This document shows, in pieces, positions 14,098 to 14,948 of a stretch of DNA of 14,948 nt. Under the pieces are notes generated by a model. It did not search any database. It was not told the DNA's origin and worked only from the letters and a program-made list of their open reading frames with translations. Made by a program: the position numbers and the translations under genes. The first letter of the stretch is position 1. Each line of letters begins with the position of its first letter. Source of the stretch: an uncultured Bacilli bacterium (GTDB lineage Bacteria; Bacillota_I; Bacilli_A; RF39; UBA660); assembly GCA_947629285.1 (NCBI GenBank), contig CANRDA010000018.1, positions 1 through 14,948 on the forward strand. The letters are read 5' to 3'.

Positions 14098-14948
14098 AAG
14101 TGAATGTACAGTGCAAGAAAATGGTAACTTAAAATGTGGAGAAAAAAATTTATTAGTAGAAGTAAGTGGAACAAAACCATGTAGTGGGACAATAACATTT
14201 GATGAAAAAGGTAAAATAACAAATGAGACAGTAACTTATTGTGATGGAAATGATGTACCACAAGAAGATGATGATAAGGAATATGTAGATAGTAGTGGAG
14301 CAAATGAACCAGATTTAATGAATGATGCATTAACACCAGTAATATATAATACTGACCACTGGGAGATAGCAGATACAAGTAAAAAGTGGTATGACTATGA
14401 TAATCAAGAGTGGGCAAATGCAGTAATACTAAGTGATGCAGGAAAGAGTAAGACAGCAGGACAATCCCTTGATATAACAACAGATGTAAAAGCAATGTTA
14501 GTATGGATACCAAGATATGAATATAAAATAGATACAACAAATGGACAATTTGGAAAAGGCAGTACTGATAAAAATTTACCTGGAGAAATAGAAGTAAACT
14601 TTATAGCTAAAGATACAACAGGAGCAACAGAAGGATATACAGTGCACCCAGCTTTTAATTTTGGAGGTACACAATTAAGTGGAATATGGGTAGGAAAATT
14701 TGAGACGAGTGCAGAAGCAGGAAGTGCTTGTTATAATACTGCATCCTATGCTAATTGTGATAATAAAAATCAAGAGCCATATATAATACCAAATGTCCCA
14801 TCACTTAGATATCAAACTGTAGGTAATCAATTTGAGACGGCAAAGAAGTTTAGTGGTTATTTAAATAATTTAGGAGATAGTCATATGATGAAGAATAGTG
14901 AATGGGGAGCAGTAGCTTACCTCACACAATCTAAATACGGAAAATATG
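13901..14948 (+). CDS. Pilin-like surface protein with FGE/C-type-lectin-like domain (3' partial)
   Basis: The frame is open for 349 codons to the window edge. It begins MKKG|FTLIE with the same anchor helix as the gene at 10126, after a strong GGAGG 5 nt upstream. A short region with cysteines (69, 79, 94, 114) leads to an acidic linker QEDDDKEYVD (121-130). The FGE/lectin-like domain appears from about 199: VWIPRYEYKI, GIWVGKFETS (261-270) and MMKNSEWGAVAYLT (329-342). The last matches the EW-x-x-A helix of FGE-type domains. The missing C-terminus should hold the WF-x-RGG ... SFR end that is seen in the fragment at 1-192. The gene is probably exported, cut by a prepilin peptidase and displayed on the surface. 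The upstream SOS box and poly-G promoter suggest switched expression. Confidence 0.88.
   Translation, partial: MKKGFTLIELLAVIVILAIIALIATPIILNIIGNAKNESNERTKELYLDAVKDAIARKNLTEEFNPSECTVQENGNLKCGEKNLLVEVSGTKPCSGTITFDEKGKITNETVTYCDGNDVPQEDDDKEYVDSSGANEPDLMNDALTPVIYNTDHWEIADTSKKWYDYDNQEWANAVILSDAGKSKTAGQSLDITTDVKAMLVWIPRYEYKIDTTNGQFGKGSTDKNLPGEIEVNFIAKDTTGATEGYTVHPAFNFGGTQLSGIWVGKFETSAEAGSACYNTASYANCDNKNQEPYIIPNVPSLRYQTVGNQFETAKKFSGYLNNLGDSHMMKNSEWGAVAYLTQSKYGKY

Noticed and set aside
14091..14540. Long open frame on the - strand opposite the second pilin.
   Set aside because: The translation is mostly Leu, His, Tyr and Ser without motifs, as expected for the complement of an AT-rich coding region. 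The + strand gene there is clear.
1..14948. tRNA, rRNA, CRISPR arrays, insertion sequences and DGR reverse transcriptase.
   Set aside because: I looked for these and saw no cloverleaf-like GC-rich blocks, regularly spaced repeats, transposase genes or RT motifs in any long frame.

Overview
The window is very AT-rich and gene-dense. Almost all genes lie on the + strand, Shine-Dalgarno sites are of the AGGAGGTGAT type, and short intrinsic terminators are frequent. This suggests a low-GC Bacillota genome of the kind found in uncultured gut Bacilli (RF39/Erysipelotrichia-like). That placement is an inference from gene content and style, not from a marker gene. The code looks standard: Trp is TGG, and all visible stops are TAA or TAG.

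Layout. (1) Positions 1-192 hold the last 63 codons of a surface protein with a C-type-lectin/FGE-like C-terminus. Its DNA is about 53% GC against an AT-rich background, and it looks like the variable region of a diversity-generating retroelement (DGR) target. (2) 298-2687 is a metal-efflux operon: an operator, a SmtB/CzrA-type ArsR repressor and a Zn/Cd P1B-ATPase. (3) 2698-5680 is an accessory stretch with a Fic protein, an AAA ATPase with a DUF4143-type C-terminus, and a DUF6904-like protein. (4) 5691-7182 holds a Nudix hydrolase and a HAD hydrolase in one operon, preceded by phased A-tracts. (5) 7214-12253 holds cell-wall genes, a PASTA-bearing class B PBP (FtsI/SpoVD type) and mraY, separated by L-lactate dehydrogenase and a type IV pilin-like gene. 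(6) 12248-13717 is a lemA plus TPM-domain pair. (7) 13821-14948 is a second pilin-like gene that runs off the window. It has an FGE-like domain and an unusual upstream region: a full-consensus LexA/DinR box, a perfect -35 hexamer and a run of ten G.

How it may fit together. The partial genes at the two ends of the window appear to belong to one family: a prepilin-like N-terminal export and anchoring module joined to a lectin-like C-terminus. The left fragment shows the C-terminal end of that family and the right fragment shows the N-terminal part. The middle pilin (10126-11025) shares 197 bp of roughly 93% identical 5' DNA with the right-hand one but carries a different C-terminus. The most interesting hypothesis is a multi-copy, variable surface-display system. 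C-terminal variation would come from DGR mutagenesis, and expression of at least one copy could be damage-inducible (LexA) and phase-variable (poly-G in the promoter spacer). No reverse transcriptase, template repeat, prepilin peptidase or pilus motor is present here, so those parts must lie elsewhere if the hypothesis holds.
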